From Bugula neritina (taxonomy: Eukaryota > Bryozoa > Gymnolaemata > Cheilostomatida > Bugulidae): DNA of 64,000 nucleotides. The stretch lies in assembly GCA_964035545.1 (NCBI GenBank), contig OZ037771.1, forward strand, positions 10,485,408-10,549,407, in the 5' to 3' direction. The notes beneath the pieces were generated by a model that worked only from the letters and a program-made list of their open reading frames with translations, was not told the DNA's origin and searched no databases. Below, one piece after another: positions 23,950 through 36,800 of this stretch. Position numbers and translations under genes: made by a program. How positions within the stretch are numbered: position 1 is the stretch's first letter; every line of letters begins with the position of its first letter.

Positions 23950-26900
23950 CAATAGACCATGTAAAACTCAGCCAATCAGCGAAGTGTACCAGGTCAATGT
24001 CTTACCATTGTAACTGATATAAAATTCTGCAAGTTCAATTGCAAAATGCATGCTTCTAAAAGCTAGTTGTGCAACTTTTTTTTCATGCATTATTTAATTT
24101 CATATCTTAAATTGATGACTCTTGAAATGATTTTTTAAAATGTCTAAATTAAGTGTTTATAAAACGCAATTGAAAATTGCATGTCTAGAAAAATGACCTG
24201 GTACACTTTTGCAACTTAAGGCCAATTATTACATAACTGCCAGCTTAGTAGTTATTTGTTGTTGCAGCTTGAATGAGTCATTGTTTAGCATTGGAAGCTT
24301 GCAGTAAACATCTGTGAATTTGGTACATGACTTTGATTGGCTGGTTTTTGAATGGCCCTTTAGTATATGCATCTGAATGGCTGGGTAGTGTAGACCCGCC
24401 TACATCCAGCTAATGTACAGTAGCCAATCCACAGTAGTATTACAAAATTTATGTTTAACAAATGAAATATTCTGGTCATTTGTTTTGTACTTTACAATAG
24501 TAAATATTCTATTCAACTGGAATTTTATTGTATGTAAGCCATGGGAACTACTAAGAGGTTAAATTAACCACCCATGCTGGTAATATTGTTGCTCGCAGTA
24601 ATAGCAAGTCCACACCATATAAATATACACATAAGCTATTATGTGCAGCTTATGAATGCTGAAATGACCCAATTTCTTACTTTCAATTTGAAAAAAAGTG
24701 TATTACATATTCTGCCACTTCTGCACCAAGAATTTGTTTTTCTTTTACATTTTGAAAATAGTAGTCAGTTTCTGCAGCAGTCAACTGCATCCACAATAAA
24801 CAACGTAAGCTTTCAAATAAACTATAAATATATGAAATATTAGTGTGGAAACAATGTAATTTAGTTCTTGCTATGATGAAAAATTACAAGAATATTATAT
24901 AAAAGCTAGATATAGATTTCTATAAAATGGCACAGGTAAAAATAACACATTTTTACTTCAAATTCTAAATTTCATCAGTCACCAATGGTGGCTGTAGATT
25001 ACAGAGAGCATAGCAGACTATCATTATCATAAGGATGGTCAGCCCACTGAGCAAAATCCAACTCCAATCTTTCATTTGGGTTACTAACGCACTAAAGCAC
25101 ATAATGTAAGACGCACAAAAAACAGTGGTTTTAATGAAACATGTGAAGGAAGCGAACAGAAAACATCTTCAACAGAGTCAGCTGATATAGAGCAACAGAA
25201 CTCATCTGACAGCCATCCTCATAGTCAGACTTCATCAGAAGTAACCGAGTTACCACAATCATCAACTACTCAAAAAAAAAAGATCTGCACATTCTATTGA
25301 TAGACGAAAATTAAAAGTTGGAAGAAAAGCCTCAAAAAGTTCCACGTTTAAACAAAAAGCAACTATTGAAAAAGTAAGTTTTTAAAACTTTCACCACTAC
25401 AGATGAGCAAACTAAATTCTATACTGGAATACCTACACGTTCTCTATACTATTTTTTAGCAAGGTGAAAATTATGATTTTCTTATTGCAAAGATAGACTA
25501 TGGTTTATTACAAATAAACAATGCAAGTCTCACTATGCTAAAATTTCTACATTGATTAAATTTGATGTGTAGTAAAACTGTCATTTTAATTAAATTTGTT
25601 GCAGTGTGAGTGCATCATTCATACATTTTTTATTAAAAACGTTGTTTTATGTAAGATATTCATAAATACCACAGTGGTCATCTGTATGCTTCGACTTATT
25701 TAGTTTAGGGTTTTATTTAAACAAGCAGCAGTCTTTTATTTGTGGAAAAATTGACTCACTTTCTCCAGGAAAAGTAAATTGTTTTGACTTAAATTTTCCT
25801 TGGTTATTTTAAAGCTTATCATTACATTCTGTTTGGATGGTGATATATTGGGTCAAGCCTTCAGCTAGCAGTTCTTGAACTTCATAGTTGTTGCAAATAT
25901 AACTTAAGCTACTTACCAGAGAGTAAAAACTGCTGAATAAATACAAACTAAGCACAAAATTTATTTAGCACATACAGTACATTATAATTTGAATCATAAT
26001 TTAATTTTCATTTTTTATTTACTATATTTAGATTTATATGTCTGAAGATGAAAGTTCTTACTCTCAGAAAAAAGTTAACAAGACAAGATAAACTTTTATT
26101 GGCTCTGATGAAGCTGCGTCAAGGTTTACAGTTTCAAATACTGGCTGGCCTTTTTTATATCTCTAGATTGCTAGCAAGCAAAACCTTCAAAAACACATTA
26201 GATATTTTAGCAAGAGAACTGAACAATCTAATAGTTTTTCCAACAAGAACATCCCTCTGAGCTTTCAAAGCCAATATGCTAACATTAGGTGCATTATAGA
26301 CTACACAGAAATATTCATTTGCAAGCCTCAATCAAAGCTGGCTCAATATTTAACATGGAGTAAGTATAAAAATATCAACACCATCAAGTATTTGGTTGCA
26401 ATTACACCCAGGGGCACTATCTGCTTTATTTCGCATGGAATGGGAGGTAGAGCCTCAGACAAATGTGTAGTGAATGACCCTGGGTTCTTAGACTTCATAA
26501 ACCCAGATGATGTGGTCATGGCAGATAGAGGCTTTCTTATTGAAGCAGAACTTATAGGCGCTGGAGCCAAGTTGGCCATACCACCTGGGAAAAGAGGCGA
26601 TTTGCAAATGACTAAAATGCAGTTACTGCAAACAAAGTTGATTGCTAACCTTCGAATCCATTTCGAAAGAGCAATCAAAAGAATAAAGGAGTTCAATATT
26701 TTAAATGGCCCTGGAGGTGTGAACTTGGTGTTGGCACCTCTATTAGACAAGATTATGATAGTTTGCTGTGCTCTCTGTAATCTACAGCCACCATTGGTGA
26801 CTGATGAAATTTAGAATTTGAAGTAAAAGTGTGTTATTTTTACCTGTGCCATTTTACTAGAAATCTATATCTAGCTTTTATATAATATTCTTGTAATTTT

Positions 26901-27828
26901 TCATCATAGCAATGAATAAATTACATTGTTTCCACACTAATATTTCATATATTTATAGTTTATTTGAAAGCTTACGTTGTTTATTGTGGATGTTGACTGC
27001 TATAGAAACTGACTACTATTTTCAAAATTTAAAAGGAAAACAAGTTCCTGGTGCAGAAGTGGCAGAATATGTAATACAATTTTTTTCAAATTGAAAGTAA
27101 AAAATGGGGTCATTTCAGCATTTATAAGCTGCACATAATAGCTTATGTGTATATTTATATGGTGTGGACTTGTTATTACTGTGAGCTACAATATTACCAA
27201 CATGGGTGGTTGATTTAACCTCTTAGTAGTTCCCATGGCTTACATACAATAAAATTCTAGTTGAATAGAATATTTACTATTGTAAAGTACAAAACAAATG
27301 ACCAAAATATTTCATTTGTTAAACAGAAATTTTGTAATACTACTGTGGATTGGCTACTGTACATTAGCTGGATGTAGGCGGGGTCTACACTACCCAGCCA
27401 TCCAGATGCATATACTAAAGGGCCATTCAAAAACCAGCCAATCAAAGTCATGTACCAAATTCACAGATGTTTACTGCAAGCTTCCAATGCTAAACAATAA
27501 CCCATTCAAGCTGCAACAACAAATAACTACTAAGCTGGCAGTTATGTAATAATTGGCCTTAAGTTGCAAAAGTGTACCAGGTCATTTTTCTAGACATGCA
27601 ATTTTTAATTGCGTTTTATAAACACTTAATTTAGACATTTTAAAAAATCATTTCAAGAGTCATCAATTTAAGATATGAAATTAAATAATGCATGAAAAAA
27701 AAGTTGCACAACTAGCTTTTAGAAGCATGCATTTTGCAATTGAACTTGCAGAATTTTATATTAGTTACAATGGTAAGACATTGACCTGGTACACTTCGCT
27801 GATTGGCTGAGTTTTACATTGTCTATTG
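23950..27828 (+). mobile_element. ISL2EU/IS4EU-like DNA transposon with terminal inverted repeats of about 1.08 kb
   Basis: The left arm (23950 to about 25030) and right arm (about 26750-27828) are near-perfect reverse complements. The outer ends are CAATAGACCATGTAAAAC on the left and its complement with one mismatch on the right. Between them lies a DDE transposase remnant of the DDE_Tnp_4 type. The last 20 or so codons of the transposase lie inside the right arm, so an inverted copy of the gene's end is also in the left arm. The superfamily is inferred from the transposase. The target-site duplication could not be fixed. Confidence 0.85.
25120..26814 (+). pseudogene. Broken DDE_Tnp_4 transposase of the 23.95-27.83 kb element
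   Basis: Pieces in order: a Ser/Glu-rich N-terminal segment at 25120-25300 (ESADIEQQNSSDSHPHSQ), which changes frame at a run of ten A near 25271-25280 and ends at gtaag near 25375. Next comes a frame from about 26048 (RQDKLLLALMKLRQGLQF, LLASKTFKNTLDILAREL). Then a frame change between about 26235 and 26255 leads into a frame that stays open to the stop at 26812-26814. The last part holds the expected acidic triad context: D in CIIDYTEIF, D in VVMADRGF, E in HFERAIKRIKEF, followed by LLDKIMIVCCALCNL. No THAP zinc finger is visible. The two frame breaks make the copy non-functional as read. Confidence 0.85.
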
Positions 27829-28749
27829 CAATAATATTCATGACATGCCTTTTTAGATAGAAAGTTGTATGAAATTTAGTTTTTTTTTGTGGTGTCACTA
27901 ATTTTTCAATTTGTTTCGCGTTTGTTCAAGATTAACTACGGGAGTTCCGTTTTGAAGTTTTTGTTATTACAAAGAGTTTTGCTAAAAGTCAGTTAGTTTT
28001 TGTGAGTTTTTATTCCTGAGAGATAGTTCCTTGTGTGTGTTCAAATAAAACATAATATTATAATAATTATTTTATTTTGGTAATTACAAACACGACAAGT
28101 GAATTGCAGCAGTTGAATAATAGAAGATAAGTGACTTTTCACCATGAACATTGGTAAAAGCACTTTACATTCAATCTGACCTTGGCACTGTATCTCTAAC
28201 TTTTCCAACATGCAAAACTATTAGGCTATTTTTCTTATAGAAGCAAACGTGTGATCACAGCTACTAAACCAAAAACCAATATTTGCAAGGCAAGCATTGA
28301 AGGAGTGATGAGAAACATTTTAGGTTAATGCTATTCAACACTTTTCACTTCTAAAATGTGGGTGTACCTGCAGAAGTTAGGAGACTAGAACCTAATTAAA
28401 AAGTCAAATAGGTATTCGCACCAGTGTTGAGCTGGACCTGGATAGGCCTCCCTTCAGAAAAGTGGTACAAGCACCAAACAGCAACATCACCAGGTAAAAG
28501 GCTTGGGGTTGCCATCAGGAGTGGAGTACAGGTTCAACCATTTTTATTTTGGGAGGACACAACTCTTAATTGCAAGAATATTGGGGACCTCTGAAAAGGG
28601 TCCATTATTATTCATAGTAATATTCAACGCTATGCGCAATCAGCTTTTTTACTTATAGACTTACAGTTGGTTTTATTTTACATACAGTTAATTCTTCTCA
28701 AGTCAAGAAGCATCAGCATACTAATAGTTTATATCACAGCATTTATGGA
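27829..28749. other. Gene-poor stretch
   Basis: AT-rich sequence without recognisable coding or repeat content on either strand. Confidence 0.4.
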
Positions 28750-29215
28750 TTATTCGAAAATGTCAATTGGAAGACAATTATTTGGAAATCGACAAATCAC
28801 CAATAGACAACTGGAAAATAGACAATTAGCAAATAGACATTTGGAAATTAGGCGTTTGGAAAAGGAAGAATATTCAACAAGGCCTAGTCTGGAGATGGCG
28901 TTCAGCATCTGGTCGAGCCTAACATAGCTTTCAACATAAAGATACAAAGTTTGAATCAGTTAGGCCTATCATAGAAGTATAATTAGTTACCGAATAGCTT
29001 CAATTTTAACTTGCCCATGTTTACAATAAGATATTTTGGGCCCGACCAGATGCTGAATGCCTCTCCGGATTAGTCCATGTTAAATATCCTCATTTTCCAA
29101 ACGTCTTTTTTCTAAAAGTCCACTTGCTAATTGTCGATTTTCCAGTTGTCTATTGGTGATTTGTCTGTTTTCCAAACAAGTGTTTTCAAATTGTTCTTTT
29201 CAAAATGTTGTGTCA
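28750..29215. repeat. Fold-back element with internal short repeats
   Basis: The left arm at about 28755-28920 contains several copies of GGAAAATAGACAA-like 13-mers and ends GGCGTTCAGCATCTGGTCG. The right arm at about 29038-29215 is its diverged reverse complement (GACCAGATGCTGAATGC, then CCAGTTGTCTATTGGTGATT). The spacer is about 117 bp. The arms are less similar than those of the 2757-2948 element. Confidence 0.75.
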
Positions 29216-30740
29216 CCATTGTTATGATGCTATCATCGGGTTACAATAATTTGACTCACCTGAATATTACCACCATGCAGTGATTTTACACTGTTCTCCA
29301 TATCTTCATTGACTTACATGTGGGCTACAAAAAATATTATTCGCTAAGAAACTTGATTAAATGCTACATTTAAAGTTTTTCAATGTTTTAAACTGGACAT
29401 CTCAAATCTAGAGGTGTTGAAAATATGCTTTTGTCCTTCAGTTATGCAAACAACTGAATTGTCTTGCTTTTGTAGTCGATCATTTTATTTCTGTAATAAT
29501 AACTTATTGATATTTAATTATAAGCTTATGATATAAAAGCAAAAATAGAAAAATTGAACAAAATCAAAATGTGTCAATGCATTGTATTAAATTTCTATTT
29601 CATGGGTCATAAAGCATCACTATGTCTATAGCATGCATTCTTGAACGAAAAAAAGTGCAATGATTTTTTTCATGAAACATATTATCTAAGTTCCAAGTTC
29701 GATGCTGAGATTAAATTTGATTACATTTACGTTAATTACCTAATGGTTCATAACAAATTTACCAAACCATAAATTAATAAGGAAAACTTGTTAAAATCAT
29801 AAACATAATGATGAGAAGCATCAACATTACTAACCTAATGTTCAAAAGGCCAAGAGAGAATTCTGATAAGGCTATTTATTATTGATCAAATGAAAAATGT
29901 TGAGCCTCATGGTAAATAAAATACTATTATTACATATTGATATAGTGACAGTGAGAATTGCAAAAATACTAAAGTCAAGCTCATCAATGGAAGTACAGTA
30001 TAAGCTAAGGCTATAGCTGACTTTTTAATTTAGAAAAAGTACAGTTCCTTACCTACCTAGTTTAAATACTCATAATATATACTTTATGATTTTATGTAAA
30101 AATGGCACCAATAAAAATGTAAAAATGGCACATTACCTATGCCATTTTTACCGTGCTACTTTTAACTGCGCTATTTTTACAGGACACCATACTGATTACA
30201 TAATATAATCTTTAATAATTTAATTTTAAAAATATATTAACCTAATATAATTATAAAGATGATCAATTAATTATAAAATTAAATTACTATGGGTATGGCT
30301 GTGCATACTTATTACATTGTAGTAACTTTCAAGTATGGTTGAGAGATTAGTGATTTAAATCAATAAATTTAAATTATGATCATCATAACATCCCTAATTT
30401 TAGGAAACTGGTATCAGTAGGTAGGTCCAATTCTATTTTGATTTTCAATGGCAGTCTTTAAAAATTTATACAATTCATAGTCACATTCTTTCTGAATGAG
30501 ACTATGGTTAAAGTAATGTTATAGCTGCAGTAGTTTTGCAGTTACAGAAGAAATTGTGCAGCTAGAATTGGATTTCAAAACAGGCTTCCATGCTACAAAC
30601 GCGTTGAAAGCAGCGCGGCGGCTAGTTGTCTAGTAATGGTCAGCTTTACAAAATCATAACAAATAAAAACAATTGTTGTTAACCACATAACATTATACAT
30701 AATTACATGTGGTTTATGTAGCAATTAATGTAGCTTTGCA
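29216..30740. other. Gene-poor stretch
   Basis: AT-rich. The phrase AAAATGGCAC occurs several times near 30100-30190. No coding region is recognised. Confidence 0.4.
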
Positions 30741-30744
30741 AAAG

Positions 30745-33485
30745 ATTGAAGTAATTTCAACAGAATGGTCACCTTTCACTGCCGTGGTCATGCGGGTTTT
30801 ACCAGACTTCTCCATCGCACTTGATCTTCAGCATCTGTACCATTTAGATCAAGGCATCTAAGGTCTGAGTTTATTGTGTCACACCATCTTTGCTTTGGTC
30901 TACCCCTAAGTCGAATTCCTTTAACTGTCATCTCTGACACTCCCCAGGTGTCGTCCTCACTTTCTCTCCATCCAACATGCACATACCGCTGCATTCGTTT
31001 ATTCCTCATCAAGTCCTTAATCGGGATCACCCTGGCCTCTGCCATTTGGCTTATGATCTACCAAACCGATATTCAAGCAGTATTGCAACATGCGCATCTC
31101 ACAGGATGACATCTTATAAGCCAGAGATCTTGTGATAGGCCACTTCCTATTTACATATAGCAGAGCTGGCCTGATAGCTGTTTTATAAATCAGCACTTTC
31201 AGTTTTGTAGGCATTTTTTGTCACAGAGCACACCAGTCAACACTCTCCATTTATTGCAAGCCTTGAATATTCTCAGCTCAACCTCCATCCGGCAGCCTCC
31301 ATCTTGGTAGATTTTTGAGCTCCAAGTACTTGAACTGAGAACACTTAGGTAGGCTTTCCACTTCTTGACTACCATAATTCTTCATCTTGGTGTTTTGTTG
31401 GTCTCGAATTGCTGGCAAATGCTCTTATTTCTTTCGGCTTATCTTCAAGCCAGCTGCCTCTATCTTCTCCTTACAGACCTCTAACCTTTCTAATACCTCC
31501 CCATCACTATTGCAAAGGACCAGATTTCCATGGGCTGTCCTCATTGATGGCTTCTGCTATGACATCCATTAGTAAAATGAATAGCAGAGGCCGTAGTGCC
31601 GGTCCCTGATGCAATCCAACTTCAATTGTAATCTTGTTTCCCAACCCGGAGTCTGTCCTAACACTGGTGCTGCAGTCTTCGTACATGTCTGATGTTGATG
31701 TACTGCTCTGGAACCATTCAATTTCGTAAGCAAATCCATATTAGCTCAGAAGCTTTTTTATGGTCAACAAACACCATATGGAGAGCTTTGTTGTACTATT
31801 TGTGTTTTTCCTGTAGAATTTTGAGGTAGAACATGGGCCCTGTAGTTGATTTCCCCTTCTGAAATTCATACTAGTTTTGCTTGATAGTAACTAATTCTCA
31901 AATTCTTCAATCAATTTCCCTCTCTAATAGTTTAAGGCAGCGGCTAAGCAGTTTTATCCCCCGGTAGTTTCTGCAGTCTAGATGGTCTCTTTTTTGCTTA
32001 TATATTGGTGTTATTGTGATCTCTCTTCAGTCTGGTGGCATCATTTCAGAGACAATGTTGCTCAAACACGCTGTTATTCAGGTGCTTCCTCTCTTAACAG
32101 TTTTATAAATATCAATTGGTAGCTGATCTGGCCCTGTGGCCTTGTTGGTTTTCATCTTTTCTATCTGGATGTGATCTCTCTTCAGTCTGGTGGCATCATT
32201 TCAGAGACAATGTTGCTCAAACACGCTGTTATTCAGGTGCTTCCTCTCTCAACAGTTTTATAAATATCAATTGGTAGCTGATCTGGCCCTGTGGCTTTGT
32301 TGGTTTTCATCTTTTCTATCTGGATGTTGACTTCTTTTCACGGATTTTAGGTATTGGCCCTTGCACTGGTAACTGCGGAGACAGTTCTTCCCATTGTTCT
32401 CATTATTTAGTAAAGCATTGAAGTACTTTTTCCATTTCTGTTTGATTTGCTCATCTTTGCACAGAATCTTTCCATCTATGTCCTTGACAAAAGGTATTCT
32501 GTCAATATCCTTAGATCTCAGGTGGCTAGTTTTAGCTAGGCGGTGGATGATCTTAGGTTCATTCTTCTCTAATTCATAATATAAGTTTTCTGATGCTGCA
32601 TGTTTTGCTATGGCTACCTGGTCTTGTTCAGGCTGGTGTATTGTTCTTTTCCTTCTTCCTTGTTATGCATCTCTTCTCTCGTTTACTGCTGACTGTACTT
32701 CCTCATTCCACCGCCAAAACTTTTTCTCTAGGTACTTTCCTTCCACTGACTTCGAGAATCTCCTTGGCTGCATCCATAACCATGGGATAAGTCTCTGTCC
32801 ACTTCAATCTTTCCTCAGCATAGATTCCATCAAGCTTTTCACTAGGCGCCTCTAAAAGTTTTTTTCCTTCTGGTTTTCTGAGCTTCCACCAGCTAATTTT
32901 GCTTTCCCTTTTTCTAGATCTTCTCTTATTTTTCTTGGCTAGAATTTCAACCACCAGAAGCCGATGTGATGCTACGAATTCGCCCTAGATCACTTTACAG
33001 TCCTTCATCTTGCTAATACTTTATCTTCTAATCTCGATGTAGTCAATAACAGCTTGATTCGGTCCACTCTTTTAGTGAAGAATGTGTTCACCAGTACCAG
33101 GTAACACTCATTAGCATAGTTCAAAATTCGCTCTCCTTCTTCATTGATGCTTCCACATGTCTTTCCACCATTCCATTTTTCAAAACCATTTTTCTCTACT
33201 CTAACATGTCCATTGAGGTCTCCGGCAACAACCAGTTCCTCCGATGTGGGCATACTGTCCGATATCACCCCCGAGTTGCGTCTAGAATCTGTCCTTTTTT
33301 CCTCTTCACATCCTTGTTGTGGCACATAGGCTGACAATGTTATAGGTCTGCCGAGGCGTCACTAGCTTCCTACTCATTATTATATCAGATTTCCTCTCTA
33401 CCCCAATAACCTTGTCTTGAATTCCTCTTTCAAGCAAATAGCAACTCCATTCTTTGGAGTTCCTCCTCTACTGTAGTATAGCAAT
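30745..33485 (-). mobile_element. Decayed RTE-like LINE, 5'-truncated
   Basis: On the minus strand the order is: endonuclease part at 33480-33010 (RGGTPKNGVAICLKEEFKTR, YVPQQGCEEE, AGDLNGHV, NEEGERIL), linker at 32950-32700 (KISWWKLRKPEGKKLL, MDAAKEILEVSGRK), RT at about 32100-31500 (VFVDHKKA, broken), then RT thumb and C-terminus at 31214-30788 (KLKVLIYKTAIRPALLY, EMRMLQYC, RLRGRPKQRWCDTINSDL). The order and motifs are those of RTE-type elements with an apurinic-like endonuclease. Many stops and shifts are present. An internal duplication is listed separately. Confidence 0.85.
32017..32324. repeat. 154-bp tandem duplication inside the RTE-like LINE
   Basis: 32017-32170 and 32171-32324 are adjacent direct copies starting GTGATCTCTCTTCAG. 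They differ at only a couple of positions, so the duplication is younger than most of the element's other decay. Confidence 0.9.
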
Positions 33486-34710
33486 GATTCAATTTAAATA
33501 CTTCTATTTTCAGTTTTTTTAAAATAAGTAGTAGAAAGAAAAGTTTGGACGAAGCGAAAAAAGGCGCCACTTCAACAATGATTTGAAGTATAACAACGAG
33601 GATTGAATTGAACAAAACACCTTGAACTTGGTTAAGCGGAGTTTAAGTTTTACAAATATAATGAAACTGAATTTATTAAGATAGCTAAAACAGTTTTAAA
33701 ATTATTCAACATTTTGTGTTGGGGTGTAGGGCCACTTTGTGCGCGTACCGCAGCGAAAATAATAATAAGGTTTTCTTGTTACACTTGACTTCATCGGCGC
33801 TTTCACACAATTTCAATTTGAACTACCTAGTAATAGTATCAGTGTGAGTATAGCTATTAGTATGACTATGAGTATCACTGTCAGTGTGGTTGTCACCATT
33901 GTGATTGAATTTGAGAGGCTAAAGGTAATACTTAATCTTATGAGTCGGTGACTACCATTATGATTATGATTATCTAACCCAAGTAGGTATTTATTATTAT
34001 TTCGAACATTGACTTGGGCTTCGAATTCGATTTGCTTGTGTTTTATTTTAATTTCATCATATACTTTTACTTTTACGCTATGATTACCTATATTACTTAT
34101 AATTAATATTTGTATATTAATTATCAATACCAATATGATTATTAATATTAAGGATTATCGATCATCATCATCATATTATTATTAATATTTAATTTTATTG
34201 ATTATGAAGACTCATAGTCATTTTGTCGAACCATCGAGAGTTCCGTTTGTTGACACATTTACTAGATAGGTAGATGGTGGATTGCAAAAATAGTGGCGAT
34301 ACCTGTAGCTTATTAGGAGCTCCAGTTTCGCCACTCGGAAGAACCCGGGGGCTTCCTCGTATAATTCAACATCAGCTAGACTAATTGGCACATGGTCACT
34401 TTACGCACGCTTAAGGCGCACAATCTTGCATTGCGCGAGAACTCGGGTTTTGCCATTGGGTCCTTTCAATAGTTTTATTGGGATTGTCTCCTCTATAGGT
34501 TCGAACGACTTTAGCATTAAAAATCCGAGTCGTTCAAAAACTGTTTGGTATTCTGCAGAAGAATTATGTCAAGGTTATCTTAAACCTAGGCAACACCCGC
34601 AGATACACTCTATTTAATAACGCTTTTTTCATGTTCCACCGTGTCTCTTGAACCGCACAGTTACACTTTGAGTTTCAGTGACATTATATTCAAATCGACC
34701 AAAATTTAGT
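33486..34710. other. Intergenic stretch upstream of DNAAF3
   Basis: Simple repeats of the type TATTATTATT and AGTATGACTATGAG lie at about 33830-34190. The last 400 bp is richer in G+C and probably holds the DNAAF3 promoter and 5' UTR. No convincing core element can be named. Confidence 0.4.
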
Positions 34711-36800
34711 ATGGATAAGGGCCTTGGGGCTGTTACTTGGTGGGGATTTTCTCCTGCCATTGACATGTTGGAATATTTGAAACTCTGCGACTTTAAAGAT
34801 GAACGATCGACTGCAGACCATCACGATGTCACTGTAAATGTTCTGTTGGTTGGAGGTGCTGATATTCGCCATATCCTCAAGACTATGACAAAGCTGAAAT
34901 TTAAGTCATTTCAAAAAGTTCATTTTTATATATTAGAGCATAATTTAGAAAACTACGCCCGAATTCTTCTTTTGATGTCACTTGCGTTGGAAAAATCCGG
35001 AACTATCAGTTTACAAGAAAAAACAGAGCTAATGGCAGAAATATTTGGAAACTCGCTCATAAGAGCTCAAACTGCTTCTTATGTACATGAACTTTCTAAT
35101 GATTTTGTCAAAATGGTTACTGATTTTGACGAATTAAATGAAAAATTACCTTTGTTTAGTTTGGAAGCCTTGAAGTACAAAGAAAGAGACATGTTAGAAG
35201 GAATTTTTAAGCTGTGGAGGAAACCAGACAAAAATATTTTTGATATTGAGCAGTGCTGGGACCTGAGAGTCAGGCAGTATCTTGGCACTCGTTATGATAC
35301 ATCTAAAGGGGCATTTGATTGGGATTATAGCATGAAGCTCAGTGATAGAGGTGCTGAAATTATTGGAACTCAATGTTATCAGAGATGGCGAAAAACAGGT
35401 GTAGCGTTTGAACTTAGAGATGGCGCATATGACGTGCCAAATAAAACTCTGGCTTCAGGACTGATTTTCAAGAATGATGGAGAAAGACATGGCCGAAGAG
35501 GTGAAATTTATTTGTTTTATGTAATACAAAAGTAACAACAATATATAACCAACTGCTCACTCTTATTATCTGTTTTAAATATCTATTCAATTTAGTATTG
35601 AACATGGTTGATTACTTTGTACTTCTTTGATGAAAAAATACCTTTTTTGCCAATTATGCATATGTGACTTTGATGAGCTAGTTCACTTACAAAATAAAAT
35701 CATTTGCAGGTTATTGGGGAGACATTGTTGTAAGTCCCTATATTGCGTTTGGGATTGAATGTGAAGATGAAGAATTTTTTAAGCGAGCTAATAAGCAGTT
35801 CGTGAGCAATTCGGAAGCCATAACGAAGCACAACTTGACAACTCTACTCTACGAGTTACAAACTGGAAAGGTACATGGCTCCTTCATGTATTTTCATATT
35901 CGCTATTGAAGCTTTAGAGACCACAAATTAATACTTTCAATTATGGTATAGTTTTATAAAGTGTTGGGATCTACCAATTTTTTTTGCATATACATGTTCA
36001 ATAGCTAATGATGCTAAGATTTTAGGCATACAAAGCAATAACAAATCTGGAGCCTACTACAACTATGGAAACAATTGGCGAAAAAGAGGATAATGATGAA
36101 TTGGATGGTGCTGGTGGTGACAGAGTGACTTGCAGCAGCAGAAGCTATTTATCTTGTGACAATGTTAAGATAACTTTCCTCCCTCTAAATTCTCTGCCAG
36201 AACTTTCAAAAAAAGAGTAAGTAATATTCAGCAACACAATCTTTGCTTTTACTAAGTAAACTCATCAGTTCTAGACTTATTCTTTCAACTAAGGGGTTTG
36301 AAGCATCTTGTACAAAACTGTGGAAGTATTATTTACTAGTCAAATTGTAGGTACCCTTGTGAAGGCACTTTTTAAAAATTCAACCAACTAATCAATACAA
36401 TTTAAAAGACCTTTGCAACAGACAATGATATACTATTTGATGTGCAGATTTTTCCGTGAATTTCTAAAATGTTTCAATTTTCCTAATTGATTATTTCTTA
36501 ATTACCTTTATTCAATGTATTTGTAGGAAATATCAGAATATGTTTGATCAGGTCTATTTCTCCAATTCCATGGTGCATCATTTGACGCCAGAAGTCACTA
36601 ACATTTTTGCCACCAACGCTTCTATAATCTTAGAAACAGCAAAATTTATAACCGAGCTGACCAAGGAACAGTATATTGCATTCACCAACAAGATTGACAG
36701 CATGGCAAAAGCAGCTGGTTGTGAGACACTCATAGACTGCTGCCCTGAAAAAGATGCTTTCTCATTTTACAAGTTTCATCGGCAAACAAGCAGCACTTGA
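34711..36800 (+). CDS. DNAAF3: Dynein axonemal assembly factor 3, four exons, 471 aa
   Basis: Exons 34711-35500, 35710-35870, 36026-36216, 36527-36800 (stop TGA 36798-36800). The sum is 1,416 nt and all phases match. DNAAF3 is a cytoplasmic factor needed to preassemble axonemal dynein arms before transport into cilia. The N-terminal part shows WWGFSPAIDML and VNVLLVGGADIRHIL, the conserved opening and the Rossmann-like nucleotide/SAM-fold strand of the DUF4470 region. Next come VHFYILEHNLENYAR, LSLEALKYKERD-type sequence, VRQYLGTRYDTSKGAFDWD, and KTGVAFELRDGAYDVPN with LASG in the DUF4471 part. The junction GRRG/YWGD of exons 1-2 is a family hallmark. Start: the ATG at 34711 directly precedes the conserved block; an in-frame GTG upstream was not used. 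Somewhat shorter than the human protein, mainly at the C-terminus. Confidence 0.93.

Noticed and set aside
24574-27549. Short frames in both arms of the DNA transposon, such as the mirrored LIGWFLNGPLVYAS frames
   Set aside because: They are chance frames in the inverted repeats, apart from the transposase pieces already listed.
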